A stretch of DNA of 40,609 bases from an uncultured Burkholderiales bacterium (GTDB lineage Bacteria; Pseudomonadota; Gammaproteobacteria; Burkholderiales; Burkholderiaceae_C). The stretch covers positions 1-40,609 of the forward strand of contig CAJAYT010000111.1 of the NCBI GenBank assembly GCA_903949285.1, given 5' to 3'. The notes under the pieces were generated by a model, which was not told the origin of the DNA, did not search any database, and worked only from the letters and a program-made list of their open reading frames with translations. This document shows, piece after piece, positions 28,051-38,029 of this stretch. Made by a program: the position numbers and the translations under genes. Every line of letters begins with the position of its first letter. Within the stretch, counting starts at the first letter, position 1.

Positions 28051-28476
28051 GTGAACGAGAAGAATAAGGTATTGACACTGGGCTACGCTGGATTGGTACC
28101 CTTTGTAACTTTTGCGGTATTGATATGGTTGGTCTCCCCCGAGCTGCAACCATTTGTAGCACTTGCCCTGACTGGATATGCATCTACCATCATTGCGTTT
28201 CTTGGGGGTATCCACTGGGGAATCGGTTTTAAAGAAAAAGTTGATCACAGAACTTTTCATTTCATTTGGGGCGTGGTCCCCGCACTCGCAGGTTGGATTT
28301 GTGTAATCATGCCGGCCTACGCAGCTCTTCCCTTACTGGCCCTTATGTTAATCATTTGTTACTTGGTTGACCGGAAAACTTGGCCCTTGGTTGGCCTTGA
28401 AGAGTGGTTGAAACTTAGACTTGTTTTGACTGTTGTAGCAACCCTTAGTTGCCTGTTCGCAAGCGGTGCGGTCTAA
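28051..28476 (+). CDS. DUF3429 family membrane protein
   Basis: This 141-residue protein has about four to five hydrophobic helices. The pattern GYASTIIAFLGGIHWGIG in the first half marks the DUF3429 (TMEM69-like) family, whose function is unknown. GTG 28051 is preferred as start because GAGG (28039-28042) lies 8 bases before it; TTG 28045 would be too close to that site. It ends 44 bp before the likely start of the M61 peptidase gene. Confidence 0.8.
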   Translation: MNEKNKVLTLGYAGLVPFVTFAVLIWLVSPELQPFVALALTGYASTIIAFLGGIHWGIGFKEKVDHRTFHFIWGVVPALAGWICVIMPAYAALPLLALMLIICYLVDRKTWPLVGLEEWLKLRLVLTVVATLSCLFASGAV

Positions 28477-28520
28477 GAGCTCGCTTTACTGCCAAATCCA
28501 AACACTGCCTCATCAACCCC

Positions 28521-30416
28521 ATGGTAAAACGAAGTCTAAAGACGCATAAAGACTCTAAAGCATCTACTACCCACTCGGTATTATTCGATGTGTTTGTCCT
28601 CAATCCTCAAGCCCACACCTTCAGGGTCAGGATGACGATAGATGCACCTTCTAAGGATCAAGAAATTAACTTTCCTCTGTGGATTGCGGGAAGTTACATG
28701 ATCAGAGATTTCTCAAAGCAACTGCATAACCTCAGTGCTAAACAAAATGGTAAATCTGTAGCTTGTTCCCAGCTGAGTAAGTCGAGCTGGAGGGTGCACT
28801 GCAAGCAGTCCTCAAAGCTCACACTTGAATACGATATCTACGCGCATGATCCGTCTGTAAGAGGGGCCTGGCTTGACAACACCCGGGGCTTCTTTAACGG
28901 TACCAGCCTGTTCTTTGAGTGCACTGGACTTGCAAATGCGCCTCACTATCTTAAGTTACATAAAACGCCCATCGCCGCGCAATATGAACTTGTCACTGAG
29001 AAGTGGAGTGTTTATACAAGTCTGGACAGAGTCAAGACCGATAAAACGGGCTGGGGTCTGTACAGCGCAAACTCCTTCGAAGACTTAGTCGATACACCTG
29101 TGCTCATGAGTAACGCTTGGCTTGGGGAGTTCGAGATCTCATCAGGCCCCCACAAAGTCAAACACCAAATGGTATTGAACGGTATTAACCCATCCTTTGA
29201 TGGTGCAAGACTTGTTTCGGACACGCAAAAGATTTGTCAAACGGTGATTGATTTCTGGCATAAAAATACCAAGCCCGTCATCAAAAAATATCTTTTCATC
29301 GTCAACGTTGTTCAAGATGGTTACGGAGGTCTAGAGCACAAATCATCGACGGTTTTGCAGTGTAAACGTTCAGACTTACCCATCATCCACAAACCAGAAG
29401 CTTCTGAGGGTTATGTTGGCCTCTTGGGGCTTATCTCTCATGAGTACTTCCATACATGGAATGTGAAACGCCTCAGACCGTTGGAGTTTAGTAAATATGA
29501 TTTCAGCACCGAAAATTACACGCAGATGCTGTGGTTCTTTGAAGGCTTTACAAGCTACTACGATGATTTGCTACTTCGTCGATCGGGACTTATCTCTGAC
29601 CAACAGTACTTGAAAATTCTGAACAAAACAATACAACAAGTTATTCAAACTCCGGGGAGAAGAGTTCAGTCCGTTGCGCAGTCAAGTTTTGATGCCTGGC
29701 TTAAATACTACAAGCCTGATGAGAACACGCCCAATTTGACTGTGAGTTACTACACAAAGGGGGCGTTGATTGCACTGTGTTTTGATTTGAAGTTACGAGC
29801 GCACAACACCAGCTTAGACGCGGTCATGCGCGAACTCTTCAAACGCAGCTCAGGCGGTCCTATTACTGAGGAGGACTTCAAAAGCGTGTTGGAAGATCTC
29901 TCACACAGAACCTGGGATGCGGAGATCCGCGAGTGGATCCACGGGGTTGAAGATCCACCTTATGCTTTGCTATTGCAAAACCAAGGCATCAAGATTGAAT
30001 ACTCTGCAGATTCACTACAGCAGCAACTTGGACTTCGCACAGATGACTCAAAGTCTGGGGTACAAATTAAAGTTGTACTAACAGGTGGACCGGGCGAACA
30101 AGCAGGCTTTATCCCAGGTGATGAATGGATTGGAGTTGAAGTGTTTGATGAGAGCACACCAAAATCCAAAAGCAAGGCAACCACTCGTAACTTGTCCAAG
30201 CCTGGTCATAAATCTTGTTGGCGCATACAAAAACTAGATGAGTTATTTCAATTTGTGGGAAATGCCAAATACTTTGACGCCTTGGTTTGCAGAGACCAAC
30301 AGTTAATCCTACTGAGAGTTCCCTTTAACATCAAGCTTGCGATGAGTAACAAAAATAGTATCTCTTTGTCAGTTGCTGAAAGCTCTAGAGTTAACCAATG
30401 GTTACTTGATGATTAA
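28521..30416 (+). CDS. M61-family glycyl aminopeptidase-like metalloprotease with PDZ domain
   Basis: This 631-residue zinc peptidase of family M61 has an N-terminal beta-rich domain (about 15-170), a catalytic domain and a C-terminal PDZ-like domain (about 515-600). The active-site motif is HEYFHTWNVKRLRP with zinc ligands His307 and His311 and catalytic Glu308, followed by Glu341 in WFFEGFTSYYDD. No signal peptide is seen, so it is probably cytoplasmic. ATG 28521 is chosen because the family's N-terminal domain begins shortly after it; a TTG at 28449 in the same frame overlaps the upstream gene. M61 enzymes release N-terminal glycine or alanine; the substrate here is unknown. Confidence 0.9.
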   Translation: MVKRSLKTHKDSKASTTHSVLFDVFVLNPQAHTFRVRMTIDAPSKDQEINFPLWIAGSYMIRDFSKQLHNLSAKQNGKSVACSQLSKSSWRVHCKQSSKLTLEYDIYAHDPSVRGAWLDNTRGFFNGTSLFFECTGLANAPHYLKLHKTPIAAQYELVTEKWSVYTSLDRVKTDKTGWGLYSANSFEDLVDTPVLMSNAWLGEFEISSGPHKVKHQMVLNGINPSFDGARLVSDTQKICQTVIDFWHKNTKPVIKKYLFIVNVVQDGYGGLEHKSSTVLQCKRSDLPIIHKPEASEGYVGLLGLISHEYFHTWNVKRLRPLEFSKYDFSTENYTQMLWFFEGFTSYYDDLLLRRSGLISDQQYLKILNKTIQQVIQTPGRRVQSVAQSSFDAWLKYYKPDENTPNLTVSYYTKGALIALCFDLKLRAHNTSLDAVMRELFKRSSGGPITEEDFKSVLEDLSHRTWDAEIREWIHGVEDPPYALLLQNQGIKIEYSADSLQQQLGLRTDDSKSGVQIKVVLTGGPGEQAGFIPGDEWIGVEVFDESTPKSKSKATTRNLSKPGHKSCWRIQKLDELFQFVGNAKYFDALVCRDQQLILLRVPFNIKLAMSNKNSISLSVAESSRVNQWLLDD

Positions 30417-30469
30417 GGATCAAGATTGGCCGCTTTGTAAGTCAGTTGGGTGGATTAACGCATGAGTGG

Positions 30470-31672
30470 CTAAAGTGCGCTTAGCTGCAAAGCTAAAACA
30501 ATATAACAGACCAAGTTTATAAAAAAGAGTTGCAAATAGTTGATGCTTCTGGCCATCAAAGCGCCCAGTCCCCAGCACAACCCCAATATTGCGGCAATGA
30601 TTTGTAGCCCTAGTGTCTTGGAAACGGTATCTTCGCTTGCCAAAAAGAGGACCGTAAAAACGACAACACTCAAAAATTGGACTATGGATACAGTGACCCG
30701 CGTTGCGTTCCACTCGTAAGCATCACTGTAAACACTTGGAACAGACACCTTGAGACTGGATACAAAGTCTGAGGATGTCGCCCTTTGCGGAGTTACAACT
30801 GTACTTTGATGGATTGAGAGTGTCCCCTGCCTAAGTTCTTCGTCTGGCGCACTCCAGCCTGGCGGTTTGTAGATGCATTTGAGCTTAGCGCGTATGCCCT
30901 TGGTTTGTGCTATTGTTTTATATAAACTGACGTATTCACTGGCAATAGTCCAAAGGGGATCAACACTCTCAAATGGTTTTTTAGTTCCGTACACGCAGGG
31001 TTCAACCTCTCTCTCATAAGTCCCAAAGAGGTGATCCCACAGCATGAGGAACCCTCCATAATTTTTATCCAAATACTGAGGATTGACGGCGTGGTGCACT
31101 CTGTGATTAGAGGGTGAGTCGAATATGAGATCAAACCAACCGAGCTTACCTATATGCTCAGTGTGGATCCAAAACTGATAAAAAAGAATAACGAGTACGG
31201 TTAGTAAGAGTTGTTGCGGGGGCATACCCAAAAAAGCCAATGGCAAATAGAACACAAATCCGAGGATAGGCTCTGTACTGACTTGTCGCAGGGCAACCGA
31301 TAAGTTGTAGTGTTTACTCTGATGGTGTATGACGTGAGACGCCCAAAAAATAGCGCTTTCATGCTCAGTTCGGTGAAACCAATAATCACAAAAGTCAAAC
31401 ACTATCAGCCCAACGGCGATACCCCAACCAGAGTACCAAAATGGATTCTCATAATCCTTCCATAACCAGTGATACAACAACGTGTAAATTCCGATATGAA
31501 AGAACTGATTCACAAATTGTGAGAGCCTACTGATCAGTCCTTGGCTTAAATTGGACAGCGTATCGACCAAAGAATAAGTGTTACGGTTTCGAAACCATCC
31601 GTAGGCAAACTCCACAGCCATGAGTACTGTGAAAATAGGTATAGCAAATATGACAATCTCTTCCATACCCAT
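30470..31672 (-). CDS. Fatty acid hydroxylase / sterol desaturase family membrane protein
   Basis: This 400-residue di-iron membrane oxygenase of the FAH superfamily has the histidine boxes HRTEH (100-104), HVIHH (113-117), HTEH (170-173) and NHRVHH (189-194), with YLDKNYGGFLMLWDHLFGTYE after them. The pattern resembles the alkylglycerol monooxygenase-like (TMEM195) subgroup. Hydrophobic segments occur at 5-25, 58-70, 82-98 and 130-168. The C-terminal 100 residues hold three more hydrophobic segments, making it longer than the usual 270-300. Substrate is unknown; membrane lipid modification is likely. It is convergent with the M61 gene, with 53 bp between. Confidence 0.85.
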   Translation of the reverse strand: MGMEEIVIFAIPIFTVLMAVEFAYGWFRNRNTYSLVDTLSNLSQGLISRLSQFVNQFFHIGIYTLLYHWLWKDYENPFWYSGWGIAVGLIVFDFCDYWFHRTEHESAIFWASHVIHHQSKHYNLSVALRQVSTEPILGFVFYLPLAFLGMPPQQLLLTVLVILFYQFWIHTEHIGKLGWFDLIFDSPSNHRVHHAVNPQYLDKNYGGFLMLWDHLFGTYEREVEPCVYGTKKPFESVDPLWTIASEYVSLYKTIAQTKGIRAKLKCIYKPPGWSAPDEELRQGTLSIHQSTVVTPQRATSSDFVSSLKVSVPSVYSDAYEWNATRVTVSIVQFLSVVVFTVLFLASEDTVSKTLGLQIIAAILGLCWGLGALMARSINYLQLFFINLVCYIVLALQLSAL

Positions 31673-31898
31673 ATTTTAATTTTTTTAATAGGCCATTACC
31701 CACCAGCGCCAAATACACCCATTGAAGCGTGAACTCACTTGTTTAGGACGCACCTTGAAGATTTGGCCAATTATTTTTGAATTCTTTGCGCACAGTCCTC
31801 GGCCACCCTTCAACGAATGACGCACTAAACCCTTCCAACACAACTACCTGCTCCAAAATAGGATCCTGATGAAACCAACTTACTGCACACCCATAATA

Positions 31899-31946
31899 TT
31901 GCACCAATGAAGTGCGCAACCCAAGATGTCGCACCAATTTAGAGCA
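31899..31946 (+). promoter_or_regulatory. Two NtrC-like operator sites
   Basis: The NtrC consensus is TGCACC-N5-GGTGCA. Site one is TGCACC-AATGA-AGTGCG (31900-31916) within a 21-bp imperfect palindrome TTGC...GCAA (31899-31919). Site two is CGCACC-AATTT-AGAGCA (31930-31946). Their starts are exactly 30 bp apart, about three helical turns, and they lie about 100-140 bp before the candidate sigma-54 promoter, normal for enhancer sites. Confidence 0.5.
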
Positions 31947-32041
31947 AATCCAGGTTTACACTTACACGGCATTTATTACCATAGCATCAAAAAGAAAGCG
32001 GTACACGCTAAATGTTGATGCTTAGGGATTATTTTAGGGAG

Positions 32042-32057
32042 TGGTCTGAAATGTGCT
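32042..32057 (+). promoter_or_regulatory. Candidate sigma-54 promoter of glnK-amtB
   Basis: TGG-N10-GC is present as TGGTCTGAAATGTGCT: GG at 32043-32044 and GC at 32055-32056 have the required 10-base spacing. The fit to TGGCAC-N5-TTGC is partial. NtrC and sigma-54 control of glnK-amtB is well established in proteobacteria, and NtrC-like sites lie upstream. Confidence 0.5.
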
Positions 32058-32096
32058 TAACAATTATGGATTTTCCATATTCAAACCGGAGAAAGA

Positions 32097-32530
<434 letters not shown>

Positions 32531-32576
32531 CCATTTCACTCCCAAAATTTCAACTACTGTTGAGAAAGATCTAAAC

Positions 32577-34049
32577 ATGAAAAAAGTCTTATTCACATTG
32601 CTGCTAAGCGTGGGAATGTTCCTTGGAACAACCGCCGCCCAAGCAGACTCGGCAACTCCTGCGGCTAAGCCCGCAGCAACAGCCACTGCCGCGGCTCCAG
32701 CTGCGCCTGCTGCGGCTGATGCAGCTGCACCCACACCAGTCCCCAACAAGGGTGATACAGCTTGGATGACAGTTTCCACAGTTTTAGTTATTCTGATGAC
32801 TATTCCTGGCTTGGCACTCTTTTACGGTGGCCTTGTTCGCTCCAAAAACATGCTCTCACTTTTGATGCAAGTTTTTGTTGTCACCTCATTGATATATGTC
32901 TTATGGGCAATTTATGGATATTCGCTCGCGTTTACTGCAGGCAATCCGTTTATAGGCTCGCTGGACAAACTATTCTTCAAAGGAATGACTCCTGACTCAG
33001 TAGCTGCAACGTTTAGTAAGGGTGTTTACATTCCTGACTTCACTTTCGCTGCGTTCCAGGCAACTTTTGCTGCAATTACATGTACATTGATCGTAGGCTC
33101 ATTCGCTGAGCGCGTAAAGTTCTCAGCTGTCGTGTTGTTTTGCGCAATTTGGTTCACATTCAGCTACTTGCCAATTTCACACATGGTTTGGTATTGGGAT
33201 GGACCAGATGCAATTACAGATGCAGCATCACTTGACAAAGTTACTGCAAACGCTGGATGGTTATGGGCGAAAGGTGCACTCGATTTTGCGGGTGGTACAG
33301 TTGTTCACATCAACGCAGCTATCGCTGGCTTGGTCGGCGCATACGTAATCGGTAAGAGAACTGGATACGGAAAAGAATCAATGGCTCCTCACAGCCTGAC
33401 ACTGACCATGGTCGGTGCATCTTTACTGTGGGTTGGATGGTTCGGTTTCAATGCTGGCTCTAACTTAGAAGCTAATGGCATGGCTGCTCTTGCATTCATG
33501 AATACATTGGTTGCTACTGCTGCAGCTGCACTGAGCTGGATTGCTGCAGAAGGTTTACTCAAAGGTAAGGCTTCTATGCTTGGCGCTGCATCTGGTGCAG
33601 TAGCTGGTCTAGTGGCAATTACGCCTGCTTGCGGATACGTTGGACCTATGGGCGCGATCATCATTGGCTTATTAGCCGGTGTATTCTGTTTGTGGGGCGT
33701 AACTGGCCTGAAGAAAATGCTTGGCGCTGATGATTCACTCGATGTGTTTGGTGTTCACGGCGTAGGCGGTATCCTTGGAGCACTTTTGACAGGTGTATTT
33801 GCTTCTCCAGCCCTTGGCGGTGTAGGCATATACGACTATGTTGCAAATGCTGCAAGCGCAGACTACTCAATTTCTGGTCAAGTATGGATCCAGTTACAAG
33901 CAGTTGTAACGACCCTCATTTGGTCTGGAGTAGTTTCATACATTGCATACAAGATTGTTGACTTGACAATCGGACTCAGAGTAACGGAAGAAGAAGAGCG
34001 CGAGGGCTTGGATATTAGCTCACACGGCGAAACTGCATACAACCGTTAA
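32577..34049 (+). CDS. amtB: Ammonium transporter AmtB
   Basis: This 490-residue inner-membrane ammonium channel has eleven expected helices. The signal sequence MKKVLFTLLLSVGMFLGTTAAQA (1-23) is followed by a 30-residue Ala/Pro/Thr-rich periplasmic segment, then the transporter. Markers are FYGGLVRSKN, the twin-histidine pore in DFAGGTVVHINAAIAG and FGVHGVGGILG, and GWFGFNAGSNLEANG. The cytoplasmic tail RVTEEEEREGLDISSHGETAYNR is the GlnK-contact type. The start at 32577 begins the signal sequence; the longer frame from 32505 overlaps glnK. Paired with glnK, as in most bacteria. Confidence 0.97.
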   Translation: MKKVLFTLLLSVGMFLGTTAAQADSATPAAKPAATATAAAPAAPAAADAAAPTPVPNKGDTAWMTVSTVLVILMTIPGLALFYGGLVRSKNMLSLLMQVFVVTSLIYVLWAIYGYSLAFTAGNPFIGSLDKLFFKGMTPDSVAATFSKGVYIPDFTFAAFQATFAAITCTLIVGSFAERVKFSAVVLFCAIWFTFSYLPISHMVWYWDGPDAITDAASLDKVTANAGWLWAKGALDFAGGTVVHINAAIAGLVGAYVIGKRTGYGKESMAPHSLTLTMVGASLLWVGWFGFNAGSNLEANGMAALAFMNTLVATAAAALSWIAAEGLLKGKASMLGAASGAVAGLVAITPACGYVGPMGAIIIGLLAGVFCLWGVTGLKKMLGADDSLDVFGVHGVGGILGALLTGVFASPALGGVGIYDYVANAASADYSISGQVWIQLQAVVTTLIWSGVVSYIAYKIVDLTIGLRVTEEEEREGLDISSHGETAYNR

Positions 34050-34113
34050 TCAAACCTATATAGCTTCTAAACTAATTATTAAATTTGATTTAGTTTAGAT
34101 AGCCAATATATCT

Positions 34114-34149
34114 ATAGCCACCTATCGAAAGATGGGTGGCTATTTTTTT
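34114..34149 (+). terminator. Rho-independent terminator after amtB
   Basis: A 13-bp stem ATAGCCACCTATC (34114-34126) pairs with GATGGGTGGCTAT (34131-34143) with one G.U pair, closed by a GAAA tetraloop. A run of seven T residues runs from 34143 to 34149. It separates amtB from the TPR array. Confidence 0.96.
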
Positions 34150-34240
34150 GATACCTTTGAATCAAAAAATAACTTACTCACAGGCATAGTAAAATGGGTA
34201 TGAGTAACACCCCCTTGTCCTGAGAATTAAAAATTTAGCC

Positions 34241-36151
34241 GTGAATCAACAAATTACTACCTGGCTAAAGCATGGTTTGGCACTTCACCAATCAGGTCGA
34301 CTTCAAGAGGCACTTGAAGAATATGAGCGCATTTTAAAAATTGACCCTCTTCACTTTGATGCATTGCAGCTCAGTGGTGCTATTGCCGCTCAATCAAAGC
34401 AGTGGGATCTGGCATTAGATCTATTTACTAAAGCACTACTTGTCAACCAAAATAATCCAAATATTTTTTATAACAAAGGCGTGGTGCTTCAAGAGCTCAA
34501 CCGTTACGAAGAAGCACTTGAGTGTTACAACACAGCTATCAGGTTAAAGTCGGATTATTCACAGGCTTACAACAACCGAGGCAATATATATAAGGAACTA
34601 GAAGAGCTGGAATCTGCACTCAATAGCTTTGAAAATGCTATTGAATTCATGCCCAATAACGCTCAAGCCCACAACAACAAGGGTTATGTTTTAAATTTAC
34701 TTAACCGTTCAGCTGAGGCCCTAGAAAGTATCAATGTGGCCATTGAACTCGACTCGAACTATGCACAGGCTTATAACAACAAAGGAATTGCGTTGAGGGA
34801 TCTGGGTCACCTAGATGAGGCCTTAGTAAACTATGCGAGAGCTACCGAGTTGAATCCGCAATACGCCGAGGCATACTCAAACGCTGGCAACGCGCTTAAA
34901 GATCTTCGCAAATTTGATGAATCGTTCAACAGTTACATTAAAGCGATTACGCTTAAACAGGACTTCGCTGAGGCTTACTACAACCTGGGTTCTGTTCTAA
35001 AAGACCAATATAGATACGAAGACGCTCTCACTAGTTATAGAAAAGCAATCGAATTGAAGCCTAATTACGCGGAATGCTTTTGTAATCGCGGTATTTTGAA
35101 CACAGAACTCATGCATTTACACGATGCTGAAAGGGATTTCGCAACAGCTCTAAAACTAAAACCAGATCTACCATCAGCGATTTGGAGTAAAGCGGTACTA
35201 GACCTCTTATGCGGAGATTTAGAACAGGGCTTTATTGGATTTGAATGGCGTTGGAGAGATAAGAATTGCGTGTCATTCAAGGAAAAACGGGATTTTATTG
35301 AGCCACTTTGGTTGGGAAAAGAATCTCTTTTAAACAAAACGATCCTAATTTATAGTGAACAAGGCCTTGGAGACACGATTCAATTTTGCAGGTATGTACC
35401 GTTGGTTGCTTCGCTTGGTGCTAAGGTTATATTTGAAGTTCAAAAGCCACTGAGGTCATTGCTATCAAATCTAAATGGTGTTGCCAAGCTTATATGTCCA
35501 GGAGATTCGTCTCCCCCTTTTGAATATCAGTGCCCTCTACTAAGTCTACCTCTTGCCTTTAAAACACATCTTGACAACATTCCAAATCAAATCCCTTACA
35601 TCAGGGCTGACGATAGAAAAGCCTCCTACTGGAGAAACAAGCTTGGAACAAAAAGGCGCTTACGAGTCGGTCTAGTTTGGTCAGGAGGCTTTAGGGCCCA
35701 AACTCCTGAGATATGGTCGGTTAACGAGAGAAGAAATATTCCCGTTGAACACCTCACACATCTTAAGGATCTAGACATTGATTTCTTTAGCTTACAAAAG
35801 GGAGAGCCTGCAGAATCACAGTTTAAGGAAGCTTTACGCTTCAACTGGAAAGGACCCCAGATAAACAACTATGCCGATGAACTTGTGGATTTCTCCGATA
35901 CAGCAGGTTTAATTGAAAACCTGGATCTAGTCATTTCTGTAGACACTTCAACCGCCCATTTGGCTGCGGCCATGGGTAAACCTGTGTGGATTATGAACCG
36001 CTTCGATACATGTTGGCGATGGCTAACGAATACAGATGATAGCCCTTGGTATCCAACAGTTAAACTCTTTAGACAAAAGGAGGCTGGGAATTGGACAGAT
36101 GTCATGATTGAGGTAGAGTTGGCACTTGAAGAATTACTAGCTCTCGATTAA
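34241..36151 (+). CDS. TPR protein with C-terminal GT-B glycosyltransferase-like domain (paralog A)
   Basis: This 636-residue protein has about ten 34-residue TPR repeats (residues 5-335), many with AYNNRG/AYNNKG-type cores as in O-GlcNAc transferase. A C-terminal domain (about 365-636) resembles GT9 heptosyltransferases or GT41: GLGDTIQFCRYVPLVASLGA, LRVGLVWSGG, and LDLVISVDTSTAHLAAAMGKPVWIM followed by DTCWRWL and DDSPWYPTVKLFR. The start is GTG 34241. No signal peptide or membrane segment is seen, so it is probably cytoplasmic. Donor and acceptor are unknown; protein or surface-glycan glycosylation is possible. It is the first of three tandem paralogs and begins 92 bp after the amtB terminator. 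A and B share IWSVNERRNI and FDTCWRWL, which C lacks. Confidence 0.85.
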   Translation: MNQQITTWLKHGLALHQSGRLQEALEEYERILKIDPLHFDALQLSGAIAAQSKQWDLALDLFTKALLVNQNNPNIFYNKGVVLQELNRYEEALECYNTAIRLKSDYSQAYNNRGNIYKELEELESALNSFENAIEFMPNNAQAHNNKGYVLNLLNRSAEALESINVAIELDSNYAQAYNNKGIALRDLGHLDEALVNYARATELNPQYAEAYSNAGNALKDLRKFDESFNSYIKAITLKQDFAEAYYNLGSVLKDQYRYEDALTSYRKAIELKPNYAECFCNRGILNTELMHLHDAERDFATALKLKPDLPSAIWSKAVLDLLCGDLEQGFIGFEWRWRDKNCVSFKEKRDFIEPLWLGKESLLNKTILIYSEQGLGDTIQFCRYVPLVASLGAKVIFEVQKPLRSLLSNLNGVAKLICPGDSSPPFEYQCPLLSLPLAFKTHLDNIPNQIPYIRADDRKASYWRNKLGTKRRLRVGLVWSGGFRAQTPEIWSVNERRNIPVEHLTHLKDLDIDFFSLQKGEPAESQFKEALRFNWKGPQINNYADELVDFSDTAGLIENLDLVISVDTSTAHLAAAMGKPVWIMNRFDTCWRWLTNTDDSPWYPTVKLFRQKEAGNWTDVMIEVELALEELLALD

Positions 36152-36234
36152 TTTAGAAATCAATATTGCACCCTCATTGATTGCACACCGACCAACCTGT
36201 CTTAAGTCAGCACTCATTTAACCAAAATCAGCGA

Positions 36235-37887
36235 ATGAGAAATAAAAACGCACCGCATCAAAATAGGGCTAAAAGCCAGCAACAAAACCCTACGCAATTT
36301 CCAATCGCACTCAGCCTTCATAACGCAGGTCAACTTGATCAAGCAGCAGTAATATATGACAAGATACTTCAGGATAACCCAAAGCACTTTGATGCTCTCC
36401 AACTCAAGGGCGTCTTGGAAATACAGCGCAACAACTGGGAGATTGCACTCAAATATTTAGAGAGGGCTTTATTGTTGAACAACGGTATCCCCTTTGTATA
36501 TTTCAATAAAGCAATCGCTTTGCACCGACTTGGGAGACTTCGTGATGCTCTTTCACAATATGATAAAGCAATATCCATCAAACAAGACTACTCTGAGGCC
36601 TATTGCAACAGAGGAGTTGTACTCAACGAGCTTCAAGAGTTCCAACCAGCCTTAGATAGTTTGTCCAAAGCAATTGCATTGAATCATAGTAATTCTGAGG
36701 CTTACTACAACTGTGGTCTTTCACTACAAAATTTAAAAAAAACAGATGCTGCACTTTTAAGCTACAAAAACGCAATTCTCTTAAATCCAGGCTATGCCGA
36801 GGCTTATAACAATTGCGGTGTACTACTCCAAGAACAAAACTTATCCGAAGATGCTTTGAAACACTACGCACGAGCTGCACTCCTAAAGCCCGACTATGCA
36901 AAAGCGCAGTGGAACTGCTCTATAGTACAACTACTATCGAGTGACTATGAGAAGGGATGGGCTAATTACGAGTGGCGTTGGAGGACCAACGAAATACCAA
37001 AACACGTTGACCGTGTATTTAGTGAACCCCTTTGGCTAGGCAGGGAATCACTACAAGGCAAAACAATACTGCTCTATAGCGAACAGGGCTTGGGAGATAC
37101 TCTACAGTTTTGCAGATATGCAAAATTAGTTGCAGATCAGGGCGCTACGGTGATTTTAGAAATTGAGAAACCACTGCAAAATATCCTATCTGGATTAGAG
37201 GGAGTATCGCAATTGATTGTTACTGGTGACGAGCTACCCAATTTTGATTTTCAGTGTCCACTGATGAGCCTACCCCATGCTTTTCGAACCACCTTAGAGA
37301 CTATACCCACTCATATACCTTACATAAAAACCAACAGCGACAAAGTTGCTTACTGGGGAGGCAAACTCCGACCTTCAGATAAATTAAAGATTGGCCTCGT
37401 ATGGTCTGGTGGTTTTAGGCCCAATCATCCCAATATATGGTCTGTTAACGAACGAAGAAATATTCAGTTGCAACATTTCTCGTTGTTAAAAGATTTAGAC
37501 GTTGATCTTTACAGCCTGCAAAAAGGTGAGCCTGCGCAATCAGACTATAAGTTACTTAAAGCAACTGGCTGGGATGGGCCAAATATCATTGACTATACAG
37601 ATGAATTGAACGATTTCGCTGACACTGCGGCTTTGATTCAAAATTTAGACTTAATCATCTCCGTAGATACATCAACGGCGCATTTGGCCGCGGCTTTGGG
37701 AAAACCCGTTTGGATCCTTAATCGTTTTGACACCTGCTGGCGCTGGTTGTTAATTAGAGATGATAGTCCTTGGTACCCGAGTGTCAAACTATTTAGACAA
37801 AAAAATGCAGGCGATTGGTTAGAAGTGATGACAAGAGTCAAATCCTCATTAAAGGAGTTAATACTTTTTACGAACGGATCTAATTAA
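36235..37887 (+). CDS. TPR protein with C-terminal GT-B glycosyltransferase-like domain (paralog B)
   Basis: This 550-residue second copy has only about seven TPR repeats (residues 25-250), then the same C-terminal domain: GLGDTLQFCRYAKLVADQGA, LKIGLVWSGGFRPNHPNIWSVNERRNI, and DLIISVDTSTAHLAAALGKPVWIL with FDTCWRWL. The shortened TPR region suggests repeat loss after duplication. ATG 36235 is chosen because MRNKNAPHQ parallels the start of paralog C (MRKKSPPTS); a TTG at 36181 extends it by 18 residues. No clear Shine-Dalgarno precedes either. It lies 83 bp after paralog A on the same strand. Confidence 0.85.
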   Translation: MRNKNAPHQNRAKSQQQNPTQFPIALSLHNAGQLDQAAVIYDKILQDNPKHFDALQLKGVLEIQRNNWEIALKYLERALLLNNGIPFVYFNKAIALHRLGRLRDALSQYDKAISIKQDYSEAYCNRGVVLNELQEFQPALDSLSKAIALNHSNSEAYYNCGLSLQNLKKTDAALLSYKNAILLNPGYAEAYNNCGVLLQEQNLSEDALKHYARAALLKPDYAKAQWNCSIVQLLSSDYEKGWANYEWRWRTNEIPKHVDRVFSEPLWLGRESLQGKTILLYSEQGLGDTLQFCRYAKLVADQGATVILEIEKPLQNILSGLEGVSQLIVTGDELPNFDFQCPLMSLPHAFRTTLETIPTHIPYIKTNSDKVAYWGGKLRPSDKLKIGLVWSGGFRPNHPNIWSVNERRNIQLQHFSLLKDLDVDLYSLQKGEPAQSDYKLLKATGWDGPNIIDYTDELNDFADTAALIQNLDLIISVDTSTAHLAAALGKPVWILNRFDTCWRWLLIRDDSPWYPSVKLFRQKNAGDWLEVMTRVKSSLKELILFTNGSN

Positions 37888-38029
37888 GCTCACAGCTTAT
37901 GAGGGTGACATTTTAAGATTGTGCTCACAATTGTCTTGTCAACAAAAAGCTGGACAACAGCCTAGCTGCCACTACATTAGGTGGGAAAACCAGCCAAGGG
38001 GTGTAAATATTTCAGCATAAAATAAAGAA

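Noticed and set aside
31743..31937. 64-codon minus-strand frame upstream of glnK
   Set aside because: No domain, no ribosome site, and it overlaps the operator-like sites.
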